Shown here in pieces: positions 1 to 10,106 of a stretch of 64,000 nt of DNA. Each line of letters opens with the position of its first letter. The first letter of the stretch is position 1. The stretch is from the NCBI GenBank assembly GCA_013368325.1, contig JAACJK010000060.1, positions 558,001 through 622,000 on the forward strand, given 5' to 3'. Position numbers and translations under genes: made by a program. The stretch is from Ephemerocybe angulata (taxonomy: Eukaryota; Basidiomycota; Agaricomycetes; Agaricales; Psathyrellaceae). The notes beneath the pieces are model-generated. The model had not been told where the DNA came from. It searched no databases and was given only the letters and a program-made list of their open reading frames with translations.

Positions 1-127
1 TATCAATACGTGAGTCTCTCGTACTAGTAGCGCGGCCAGACCCAAGTCCAACAATAACTTGGTTTATCTTGTTCTCCCTCAAGTTCTTTTAGCCAGTAGC
101 CAGGATAATAAACGACTTTTGTGCCTT

Positions 128-493
128 CTCTACGACCATGAATTGTGGAGGCACCACACGGGAATGCGCGTGAAAGACCCAAGAAAGACCGCATTTGACT
201 TGCCGGGCTTACGACTTCCGAGGCTTATCATTCGTAAGTCCATTTCTCTTTCTCATGCCGTGACGGTAGCGTCGGGTAGACACTCGTCCATCAATACATC
301 CATTTTGCTTGGACTGCTCTCTTGCGCATTTGCGCTCTTGTGTCTGGCTGGCGTACCTGGTCATTTTCTACCTTTCTGAGAAGTGGATTTTCTACGACCG
401 TAGCTCTTGGAGGCACCCCATACGACGGGGATGCGTGCAGCCGCGTGAGAGACCGCATTCGACTTCACCGCCGCACTTACGACTTACGAGCCA
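128..493. repeat. Diverged direct duplication, period about 263 bp
   Basis: The stretch starting TCTACGACC at 128 is repeated from 391. Both copies continue with GGAGGCACC, a GGATGCG/GAATGCG block, a GAAAGACC/GAGAGACCGCAT block and CTTACGACTT. The copies are clearly related but differ by substitutions and small indels. I see no gene in bases 1-1060, and open frames here are short and unlike any family. The duplication may be a decayed continuation of the repeat-built locus that follows. Confidence 0.6.
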
Positions 494-1064
494 AGTCTTG
501 ATGCGACCCTGCAACATTCCGCACTCTCGTCACTCTCGGCTCCATTGCGTAAAGCCAATATTTCTAGTGTTGTGCTGGGTAGCTAGAATAAATGTACTGT
601 ACACGGATTGCTGATGTATGAACTTCCTTTGACAATATTTTGAAAGCAAGGCAACATATTTCGCGGCTCGTCTGAGGACTGACCACCTTGGGCAACTCGA
701 AATATGACAAGTCCATTCATGACAGCGGGCACACACAAACAGATGATGCACAGCCCATAGCCGGATGCGTCTCCCGTATTCATTTGCTGATCAATTCAGC
801 TTTGTAGCACCGAGTCCCGTCCGGGCGGCGAGCACTCTGTCAGAATTATTCGTCTTTCTTCCCTCCTACCAAATCCCCCAGAATACTCCCCGTTTCCCTC
901 CAAGCTTCCTACACCGTCCTTCCGTCCTTCCGACCTCCCCACCTTGTTTCCCGGAAGACGATATATTGTGTCGGCTCGTTGCTCACCTCAGTACGTCGCC
1001 CAAGGCTCCAATTTCTCTCTTCGACGCACACTTATCCTGACATTGCTCTACAGTCTCGCGCCGC

Positions 1065-1960
1065 ATGCCGGTGACCGGATTCATTTCTGTTGTGACTTCG
1101 TCATTCGCGTTGGGGGGGATCTCAGTTAGACCGGCGAGCGGCCTTCGGCGCTCGCCGCGCCCGAGGTGTATCTTTGACTCTGATGTTTTCGGAGGGCGTC
1201 CAGAAGTTGGGGAGGTTCTGGAGGGCATCAGTAGGCTAGAATGGGCTACGGTGCGTATCGTGTTTCATACTTCGCGTCTCAAGAGCTAACACACGCCGCT
1301 CGGCGGACGAATTTCTATTGCGACTTCGTCATCCCGGGCCCCCAACTACAAGCGCAAGTCCCAGATTCCCTACGGTGCGTATCGTATTGATGTTTTGTGT
1401 CTCAAGAGCTAACACACTGACAGGCCGCTCGGCGGATGAATTTCTGTCGTGTCTTCGCCATCCCGACATCCGGTTGAATGCCAGCGCGAGACCAACCGGC
1501 CTGCGGCGCTCCCCGCGCTCCCACGAACAGTCAACTTCGCCTTCAAGACAGTTCCAGCAGCTGGAAAGGGGGCTCAGTGGGCTGAAATATGCCAAGGTGC
1601 GTCTCAGCCATAGTCCTCGTCGTTCCACCAGCTCACCACCACACCCATATCCCACACGGCGCTCGGCGGACGCAATTCTGTTGCGTCTTCACCATCCCGA
1701 CGACCAGAATGCCAGCGCGACACCCAGATTCCCGAGCCCATCCCGTACGTTACCCCATTTTCTTGGACCTACGTACTGACAATATCTGGACAATAGCCAT
1801 CATCACGTACCAAGACTTGGCTCAGGGGACGATTTCCCTTGCGACTTCGCCATCATCGCCATCAAGCACGCCAAATGAATTGGCGCGTCACTCTGGAGAT
1901 CCTGCGAGCATCCTCCGGATGCTCGACACCTCGTCAGGCCAGTCCATGCCCACCCCATAG
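1065..1960 (+). CDS. Tentative intron-dense gene of repeated short exons (locus A)
   Basis: No family recognised. A 40-bp core resembling GATTCATTTCTGTYGTGACTTCGYCATCCCG recurs near 1078, 1306, 1436, 1669, 1829, 1987 and 2305, so the region grew by internal duplication. Two nearly identical donors, GTGCGTATCG, sit at 1251 and 1375; the second intron ends CTAACACACTGACAG at 1423, whereas the first copy has lost that acceptor. One workable model is ATG 1065, exons 1065-1250, 1365-1374, 1424-1596, 1708-1744 and 1797-1960, giving 189 residues to TAG. Two blocks in it both read RP(x)GLRRSPR and then LExGxSxL. Other acceptors are possible, and copies at 1300-1350 and 1660-1710 read RSAD..L..L.HP in a frame this model leaves intronic. 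It could equally be a noncoding RNA or a decaying gene. Confidence 0.3.
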
Positions 1961-3070
1961 CTCACGCTGCCACACCCCTCTCACGGGATTCATTTCGATA
2001 GTGTATTTGTCATCCGGACGCGCAAAGCGACCACAGAGCCCCCACGAACCGCGCCGCCATCCTCTCGGCTCTACAAAGGCCAAAATAACCTTCGGGCCAT
2101 GTCTACCCTCGTTGTGGTGAGCATACGCAGGCCCCCAGAGTTGTGCGCTACGCCCCGTACGTCAATTTCGCTCGCGTTCGCTTTGACACCACCTCACGAT
2201 CCATCAATTCACCAGGGCGTCCACAATCCCATCCAAATTCGCCCCATCCTCGCACCCACCCCCTCCACAGCCATTGCCAAGCCCAGCTCTTCAAGCCTCT
2301 CGCGGGATTCATTTCTATCGTGATCTCGCGATCCCGGCACCGACGCAAGACGACCATTCCTGCGCCGCCATCCCAATTGGGATATTTCCACCTTCCGTCA
2401 TCGTGCGGAGGCTACGTCACTCTCCTCTCGCTATCTCGGACCTGCATTTACGAAAAAGCCACGTAGACCATTCGAAAATCGATCTCAAGTCGCCAGTAAG
2501 TCGTTTCTGCATGATGTGCGAGGAATTTCCATTGAATACACGCCATTTAGCTCGCCACGGCCCACCAAATATCCCAGCCGCCTCAGGGTGTCATTCTCGT
2601 ATCTCGTAAGTCACTCTTTGCGCCCATTCATGCCTAATAATTGATTGAGAATTGTTTCTGCGGTCACGGTGTCACCCTCACACTCGACAAATCTGCGCTA
2701 TTTCGGTAAGCGAACACCTTATTTACCTACGCGATCATTCTGACGCAACATTCATATAGGGACAGCATATCACCCATATCACCCCTGCCGGGATGCCATA
2801 TCACCAGGGTACGTTCGCTCGCTCTATGTACTAATTGATTAATACTTACCGCCTGACGACGCAGAGACCACCGGAGGTGTGTGGTGCAGCCAATGGGCCC
2901 GCGCATTTCATCATGCCAGCCTCCGGTTTCCGACGTCCCCTGGTCTGGCCCCGGGACAAAAATAGAGTACACACACCTACGTAACCGTCTCCTCCATAGT
3001 TTAGTCGTAGTCAGTCGTAGTCCCGTTCCCAGAAACGCCACCGAGGCGAAGGCCAAGCCCGCCAGGGATT
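1961..3070 (+). other. Continuation of repeat-built, intron-bearing locus A
   Basis: Two more copies of the locus A core lie at about 1987 and 2305; in one frame they read TGFISIV and AGFISIV, like TGFISVV in the first copy. Intron-like segments follow: GTAAGTCGTT at 2491 to a TTTAG near 2550, GTAAGCGAAC at 2706 to CATATAG at 2759, and GTACGTTCGC at 2819 to GACGCAG at 2874. The exons between them are 50-100 nt. I could not build a single convincing reading frame through this part. Confidence 0.35.
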
Positions 3071-4576
3071 GACCCCGAAGTTTGAAGTGTAGCCTCATGC
3101 GGCACATTCATTCAACTTCCACGGTCAATCCCGAGGCGTGTAGGACGCGTAGTGTACACATATCGTATACTTAGTACCTTTTCACACCAATATATTGCCT
3201 TGAAATTAAACAGATGGTCCGAAAAGCGAGGGTATGACGCAACGCAAAACTAAGCGCCTACGGGCGCTTAATCGTCGCGCGCGATTTCTGTCCTCATTTC
3301 TGCTCATTCAAGGTCACTTGAAGTGTAGTATAGAGCTATAAATGCTGTGATAGCCATTGGATATGTCCTAGAACTCAAAGTTACTCGCCAAAAGCTGGCC
3401 AAGCCCTCAGGGGAACCTAATGCAACTTTCTGTCAAATAGCGCGAAAAGTTCACTCTCGCACGGAACACCCAGTCACAATTTTGAACTAATCAAGTATCT
3501 TATCGTAGTTGTAGTAAAGGACACCTACTTATCTAGGTCTGGTTATTGCGATGCATTGCCGTAGTACATGTGTGATAGACTTACACGTCCAACAACACGA
3601 ATGTCAAAGATTGCGCACGTTCACAGAGTGAGCGACTTTGGGTTTAATGCAAGCTATCGCGAATTCTGATATATTACTCCATCTAATATGGGTTGATATC
3701 GGTCCACTATTAGTGCATTCATGGCAGTCCCCAGTGTTGAAATAGAACGGGATGCTTGAAACGCGGTTTTGTGAAATAAGCGCCCAATTTGACGAAGTCG
3801 ACCGTGTTCAATCTCTCGGACAATTCCAGGCATGTACATACGTAGCGTTGACACACCTATGTATTCTGTAAATAGATAAGCGTGCGACGGGCCCATGCAT
3901 CGAGTTACATGGGCACATTTACATTACGCTCGCCAAGCACCAAGTCCACCAACACCGTCTCACACGCACGGCACTGTTGTGTGCGATCCATGCACATAAC
4001 GTACATTCAAGGGCTATCTACAGCCGGTAGTATGACAGCTGTCAGCCCCGTGAGCGAATATCTCTGTTCAAATGTCTGAACTTTCGCTCGGGGCAACCGC
4101 AAGCCTTAGACACCGTTTTCCTCGTAGACCAAGAAATACAGGTCTATTCGAGACCCCAGCACCATCATATACATACCCATAATTAGGGGTAACTACTCCG
4201 CTACTCACCGGTGCATCCCCCATCCCAGGGCGACCAAGATCTTCGATGCACGGTTGCATTCCGGCACCCTTCTCCTCCTCCTCCCGTTCATTCAATCCCT
4301 TCGTTTCAACGAGATCCGTTCCTGGGCTAGGCTGGCTTGGCATGCCGACAGAACACACACGTGATGGATTAAGGCTGTCAGAAATGCCATTCCCCAGGGA
4401 AAATTTGCGAGTGAGCGAATCGGAGGAGAGGATGTGCGACGTAAGGCGTAGAAAGACGGGACTTGGCTCGAAATAACTCTCGGCGGAGGGCTGGGGATTG
4501 GGTAAGTCTCGGAACATACTGGGTGAGCTCGGATAGGGCGGATAGGATGCGAAGGGTGGTGTGCGGATCGGAGGGG
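3071..4576. other. Intergenic, no gene seen
   Basis: Nothing protein-like or RNA-like was recognised. It holds two copies of the dispersed GGGCGCTTA motif (3262-3270 and, inverted, 3777-3785). The first is half of a small hairpin with arms TAAGCGCC (3251) and GGCGCTTA (3263). Confidence 0.6.
3251..3271. repeat. CGGGCGCTTAA motif copy in a short hairpin
   Basis: Exact CGGGCGCTTAA at 3261-3271, preceded by the inverse arm TAAGCGCC at 3251-3258. It is the only copy with an inverted partner this close. Confidence 0.6.
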
Positions 4577-4582
4577 TATATA
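4577..4582 (+). promoter_or_regulatory. TATATA box candidate for locus B
   Basis: TATATA is followed about 35-45 bases later by a CT-rich stretch (CATCATCACCCTTTCCTTCC, about 4615) of the kind at which fungal transcripts start. If transcription starts there, the ATG at 4585 would lie outside the mRNA and the true start would be downstream or in another exon. Confidence 0.35.
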
Positions 4583-4584
4583 GG

Positions 4585-6515
4585 ATGGGGGGATGGGGTC
4601 GGGATTTTGCATTCCATCATCACCCTTTCCTTCCCTTTCACATTCTATCCATTCTCGCATTGAGATCTATTTCTTCACTCATTTATCTCGCCCACTCCAT
4701 TCGCTCGTCTCCGTCATTATTGCCCTCGTCGTCTTCAACGACGAGCTCGCGGTGAGTACGATGTTTGGTCCTTGATCTTTTCCCCTCTGCTTCCACATTC
4801 TGTCCATTTTCACATCTAGATTTAATTTCTCATTCATTTCCACATCTACTCCATTCACTCCTCGCCCGCATTATTGTTGTTGTCGACGAGTTCGCAGTGA
4901 GTACGATGCCCCTGCCTCGGTGTGACTGATGTCACTGACCTTCTCCCCGCTTACCAGTCACACTCCATCCTTCCTTTCCCCCATCTTTCACCTCCGCCTC
5001 TCATTGTCAAATTGTCGAAGCTCGACGACGACGACGGCCTCTACTCGGGTAAGTCAAATTTCTATTGCCTAGCCCTACTTACTCATTTCTACCTTTAGGT
5101 CGAGCTCACTGTGGGCAACGACGAGCTCCGACTCACCACCACCGGCGCATGACGACGACGGCAAATTCTACCCGACCAAGTAAGTTTTTTGTTGTCTACA
5201 ATACATCTCAGGTTACTGACTACTTCCTAACATTAGCCCGAGCTCGCTCTCGAGCACGATGTGCTCAGGTGCACTTCACCGTCGAGCGAAGGCTCAAACA
5301 TCGGTTGGAAGGTACAGGTAAGCTACGTTGACTTCGAAGCAATATTTTACTCTGGCACTGGCTAGATATCATTAGTGCGAGCACCCTGTGGCCAACGACG
5401 AGCTCCAACACTCGACTCACCAGCACCGTCGCATTGCCCAGAGGTACGTACACCCACACTCCACCTCTCGATTCACGCTGACCGTGCCTTTGTTCAGATA
5501 CTCTGACCTGGGCTGTGACGGTGGCTCCCAGCCGTTGGCGCAGGTGTGTACACGATATTCGTCGTATGAAGAATTACTGACCTCTCGTAGCCTCCCGACG
5601 TCGTCCACCAGCGCAGAATTCCGTCGGCAAATCCACCTGCGCCGTACCCAGCTTGCACACCCAGCAACTTTCATCCCCAGGCCCTCTCGTCACGTCTCGA
5701 GCACAGACCCTTGCAACGCCGGTACGTCGACCCTCGTTCGTTGCGCCGGAGTGGGAGATTATGGCAGAAACCCGTAAGTCGAGCTCATTTTCCCGAGTAC
5801 TCGACTCGTTGTGCACCACAGATTCATGTTATAACTCAATGGGACACTGGGGAACGAGTTTACGGGGTGGGAGCCGCTGGGAGACCGGACTATGGTACGT
5901 ATTACACTCACCTATAGTCATGGACGTTGCACTGACCTATTCCAGCTCTCGCGCAACGTAAACGACGTCTGGGCCGACGCCAGTCGGTCGGCGCATGCTG
6001 CGCACTTGCCCGGAGCACCGCCAAGCTGCGCTTCGAGTCGAAACATGCGTATCCAAGCCTCAGGACCGCCGTTTTGGCTTCTGGTCGCCTCGGGAGGCCG
6101 TGGCGAGCAAGGGATGGGTCTGGGGCCTTCGTGAGTCCCTCTGCAGCATACTCGAGACGACGTGCTCACTCATTCACAGTTCACACATCACGGCGTTCGC
6201 GCACGAGCTCGCAAGGGGACAGCAAGGTCAGAAGTCCGGGCTCCTCAAGCTACATTCGTCGTGGTCGTGCGACAGGTCTGGGTCTCGGGAGGTGCGTGCT
6301 ATCGTTGTGCTCGAACGCACAGTACTCACCGTTTGGCAGCACACCCAACACGCCGTAGGCATCCCTCATCCGCCGCCCTCAACAGCCTGCTCTCGCCGGC
6401 ACTCTGCCTAACCGTGCGCGAGCTCACAGTCGCCGGGTGGCCGGTGCTCGACTCACTTGCTCGTTTCTCGGTCTATTGGAAGGCGCGGTTGCGTGGAGGG
6501 GCTGGCGTAGAATAG
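4585..6515 (+). CDS. Intron-dense Ser/Thr/Arg-rich protein of unknown family (locus B)
   Basis: No family recognised. I see thirteen short exons with good GT..CTNAC..AG introns of 46-68 nt: 4585-4751, 4820-4896, 4958-5048, 5099-5179, 5237-5317, 5376-5443, 5498-5543, 5591-5721, 5768-5773, 5822-5894, 5946-6130, 6180-6291, 6340-6515. Leaving out the 46-nt seventh exon, one frame stays open from ATG 4585 to TAG 6513 (415 residues). Including it shifts frame and ends at TAA 5959 (278 residues). The product starts with a hydrophobic, His- and Leu-rich stretch and is then Ser/Thr/Pro- and Arg-rich with no domain. Exons four and six are duplicates (SSLWATTSS versus STLWPTTSS), and exons one and two share their 3' halves. 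It ends 397 bp from the convergent septin gene. The start codon is uncertain; coding is inferred from the preserved frame. Confidence 0.45.
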
Positions 6516-6716
6516 CACGATGTATATTATGTATTTGTTATGCTAATATACAGTGGTTGGGCGAGACCGGAGTGTGCGAGTCGGCGACGTACCTGTAGCG
6601 TTCGGATTGTGCCCCAAGTGCACTGCAAGATGGGCTTCTGAGTGCTTGAACTCTGCGTGCCGGTCGGTGATGCTGATGTCGTTGGGTGTGGCACGGCAGA
6701 CTTGAGCCCACACCGC

Positions 6717-6755
6717 CAGCAGAGCAAGGTGCGTTGAACGCACCTTGCTCTGCTG
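6717..6755. repeat. Perfect 19-bp inverted repeat with 1-nt spacer
   Basis: Arms CAGCAGAGC..GGTGCGTT (6717-6735) and AACGCACC..GCTCTGCTG (6737-6755) are exact reverse complements around a single G. It lies in the 397-bp gap between the convergent ends of locus B (stop 6515) and the septin (stop 6913), so it would be in one or both 3' untranslated regions. The rest of this gap shows nothing. Confidence 0.85.
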
Positions 6756-6912
6756 AGCGCGGCCAAGCCAACGTTGTCTTGGGTGTGCGGCGGCTGGCGT
6801 CCTTCGTGCAGATCGAGGGCAGGCGAGAGACGGCGGATGGGCACTCGCGTCGTGCTCGTGTTGGCTGCAGGAGATCAGACGTGCGGGAATAACAAAAAAG
6901 AAATCTTCGTGC

Positions 6913-8332
6913 TCATCGCGTTCCACGCCCGTACCCAACCTGCAGGTTGTCCAGCTCGGCCTCGAGGCTCTTGATCGCGCTGTGGGCGTGCTCGAGGTCC
7001 TTGTTGAGACGATCTCTCTCGGCAATAAGCTGCAGGGAGCCGATTAGTACCCGCACAATGCACTAGAACGATGCCACGTACATGCTGTTCCCACTGCCTG
7101 AACCTGGCTTCCTCGGCCTTGACCTGCTCGGTGAACTTCTTCCGGAGGGCCTCCTCCTCCTCCTTGAACTTGGGGTTGTCGAGCTTCTTGACCTTGGCCT
7201 CGCCGAACTTGCGCGTCTCCATCTGCTGCTGCCTGTAGTTCTCGTAGTGCGAGTCCTCGGTCGTCGAGATGAGGTCGAGCATGTGCGTGCGGATGAGAAG
7301 CGAGCGGAGCTTCTTGAAGTCGCAGTGGTTCTCGTTCTCGACCTCGGCGACACCCCAGATGTACTCGCGACCCTTGACGGTTCTTCCGTCTGCGGTCTTC
7401 ACGTCCTCTGTCGACCCGATGATGGAGAAGGGAATGGCCTCAATGAGCATCTGAGCGTGCTCTGCATTCTCGTCATCGTCCAGGGGCGGCGTGTAGATGC
7501 GGATGCCCTGCGCCTGGATCACCTCGCGAACCTGAAAAGTCGTCAGTTGATAAGCTCGCATTATTTACGTCTGACGTACACGTTGCTTGAAGGTGAAGAG
7601 GTCGTTCTGGGTGAGGGTGTCGGCCTTGGCGACGACGGGAATGAGGTTGACGCGCGTTCCCAGGCGCTTCATGACCTCGATGTCGAGCGGCTTGAGGCTG
7701 AAAAAACGTCAACTTTTCGACCTCCTAAGACCGTGATGCGTACTTACGTGTGCCCGGTGGGCCTGATGAAGTAGAGACAGGCGTGGACGCGCAAGTCCGT
7801 CTTTTCGCTCCGCTGGGGCTGCTGCTCCTGGCGCATATACGCCTCGTGCTGGTCGTCGATGAACTCGACGATGGGCAGCCACGAGTCGCGGTTGTTGACG
7901 TAGTCGCCGAAGCCGGGGGTGTCGATGACGGTGAGCTTGACCTTGAACTGCTTCTCCTCGAGCTCGGCCTTGATGATCTCGACCTCCGTGAGCTTGTCCA
8001 TCTGCTTCACATGGCGCCTGCTGTAGTTCTTGGGCGGCGAGAGCTCCGTCGAGAACAGCGTGTTGATGAGCGTGGTCTTGCCCAGCCCGGATTCGCCTGT
8101 TGTGAGGGGGTCGCGTTAGTGACGATGAGCGTCGACGACGCTCCCGACGACGACCACGTACCGACGACCATGATTGTGAAGTGCGCCCCGCGCTTGGCTA
8201 CAATCTTATGCCTCTGCAGAACGCGTCAGACTCCGTTGTTGAGCTCGTTGAGCCCAGCTGAACACGTACCTGGTTTGGGAGGTTGGCAATACCAATGCCG
8301 TCAGTGGGGGGGGAGGTAGTAAGGGCAGACAT
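6913..8332 (-). CDS. CDC12: Septin, Cdc12/AspC type
   Basis: A GTP-binding septin subunit that assembles into hetero-oligomeric filaments at septation sites, hyphal tips and clamp or bud necks. Removing five short introns gives about 400 residues with P-loop GESGLGKT split by an intron, G3 DTPGFGD, G4 AKAD, the septin-unique region (REYIWGVAEVEN), and a C-terminal coiled coil rich in E, K and R, ending GYGRGTR. The N-terminus reads GIGIANLPNQRHKIVAKRG, as in fungal Cdc12 orthologues. ATG 8332 is chosen because the family begins close to this motif; an in-frame ATG at 8443 would add 37 mostly serine residues. The last intron separates the coiled coil (RQWEQH / LIAERDRL). Core cytoskeletal gene, intact, high certainty. 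Confidence 0.95.
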
Positions 8333-9039
8333 TTTGGAGCTGAACGCTGTGGAGGACGGCGACGAGGACGTGAACGACGATGAGGAGGGGGTCTTGGGGA
8401 ACGGCGACGACGACGACGAAGACGATGGCGACAGCGAGCTCAAAATCCGACTAAATCGTCTGACCCCGAAACCCTATTTGGGCATATTTGTAATGTGGCA
8501 TTCAAACTCCGATGGCCCCTATCTCCCTTGCTCGGAAGACTTCAAAGTTCAAGGTTTCAAGGCCGTGCTCATAGGCTTGAATACAGAGCCATCTGTTAAT
8601 ATTAACTTTCATATATATTTTACAGTCCCAAAAAGAATAACCAGATGACTAGTATTGGTTGTGGATCAGGATGTCGATGTAAGCGCTCATGCTGGTCCAC
8701 TGCAGAATCCAAGCGGAAATTGCAACATTCCTGTAGGTGTTGCCCTGAAATTACTGGAAATCCAAGATATAAATCAAATAGGAACTGGGGTGTGGAGTGT
8801 AAAATAACCCCCTCAGATAGTGATGGACATTTGAGGAGAAGCGCCGTGACATAAGTTACTCCAAAGACGTCGGCAGAGTTCAAAAAACCGCCACAGTGGA
8901 AGTGATGCAAGCCATCGCTATAATTCTGAGCGAGCAAGGTCACGACTGGTCGTTTGCAAGGATATGTTGGGACATCATTTGCTTCGCGGTAAGCCTTTTA
9001 CATCAACGAATAACACATTCGAACCACACTACCCATCCC
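8333..9039. other. Intergenic, septin promoter side
   Basis: This covers the septin upstream region and the 3' flank of the kinase relic. The serine-codon-rich segment 8333-8443 is probably septin 5' leader. No other gene, RNA or repeat was seen. Confidence 0.5.
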
Positions 9040-10106
9040 TCAACAATCCTCCGTGGGCTGATCCGGCACCACCACAAATTTCAAGTCCATCCACTCCTTA
9101 GATTCGTGCTCACAAGGAAACTCGTCCTCAACCAGCTGCATGTAATACCTGTCGTCCTGCTCCTGATGTAACTCTGGCCCCCTCATCCCTGTCCAAGTGA
9201 TCAAGCAACGCAGGACGCTGCACGTCAACCCCTCGAACGGTATCCCTACTCCAAACACCGATTCCCTCGATTCTAAGAGAAACGGGAGGGGTCCGACCCT
9301 TGGAGGTGCGTCGCTGTCCAGGTCCATGATCATACTCACGGGCCAGTAATAAGTTGAACCGTCAAGCCAACGCTTCTTCAACGAGTAGACGCCCATTGGC
9401 AGGGATCCAGACCATTCATACCACTCGCACCGCAACCGGTTATAGCTCCAAGTGCCAACCTGAGGTCCGAGGGCACAGTACATGACTGTGCTCCACAGGA
9501 AGGCTTCAAGGCCGTGCCGGTATAGAGGCGTCTTGGCGTCACCGTTGAGGAGGTTCATCGCCATGAAAGGCATCGAGTGCATGCTTGAATACGTCTTGAA
9601 ACCGGGAACTCTCTCTTTCATAATCTCCGGGGTCGCATGATCGAAGTCGATGAACAATCCACGAGGAGGTGCAGTGGAGACTGGATCAGAGCCATGGGAC
9701 GTAACGCCATGGTATTGAGGCAGACGTCCAGGTGGATCCCAAATTGCCAAAATATATGGTAGCCTGGGTGTGGTGTCAGTCTCAGAGGCGGGCCAACTCA
9801 TTTGTTGTGCGTACATCGAAGTATGTCCCAGAAGGGAGCGTTGAACTGAGAAGGAGAGAACAGCTGCAGCGATGGTATGATGATTGTCGAGATTTCCCGC
9901 CCTATTGAGGTTGGGGCTTTTTCGGATGAAGGTGAGGATATGTCGAGGCTGGCCATGGTGGAGGTGAGGGCGTCCTCCAGAATGGCATGCGAGGCGGCAT
10001 GTTTCTTAGAAGCCACCTCGTTCTCTACCATGCGCGGTACTGTGATACTAGACAGACTCAGTGGGCGACTCCCAAGTACAAGCTGCACGGCATACCTAGA
10101 CTCCAT
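9040..10106 (-). pseudogene. FunK1 (fungal-type protein kinase) relic
   Basis: This resembles the C-terminal half of the FunK1 kinase family expanded in Agaricomycetes. Downstream sequence reads GLFIDFDHATPE (the DFD magnesium-binding motif), then MPFMAMNLL, then YRHGLEAFLWS, where the family has R-T-G-T and Y-R-H-D-L-E-S. A typical 51-nt intron (GTACGC..CACCCAG) joins an upstream exon so that it reads ILRCYHIFWQFGIHLDV, matching the helix and HxD catalytic loop of the family. That frame differs by one base from the DFDHA frame, with no intron able to repair it. The N-lobe is missing: upstream there are only about 80 residues from ATG 10106 through one probable intron. I read it as a truncated, frameshifted copy; a miscalled base is the alternative. 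Confidence 0.6.

Noticed and set aside
4068..4660. Overlapping minus-strand frames before locus B
   Set aside because: Two mutually overlapping low-complexity frames, no splice logic and no domain.
7082..7774. Long open frame opposite the septin gene
   Set aside because: Antisense shadow of a conserved coding region; Leu/Glu-rich translation mirrors septin codons.
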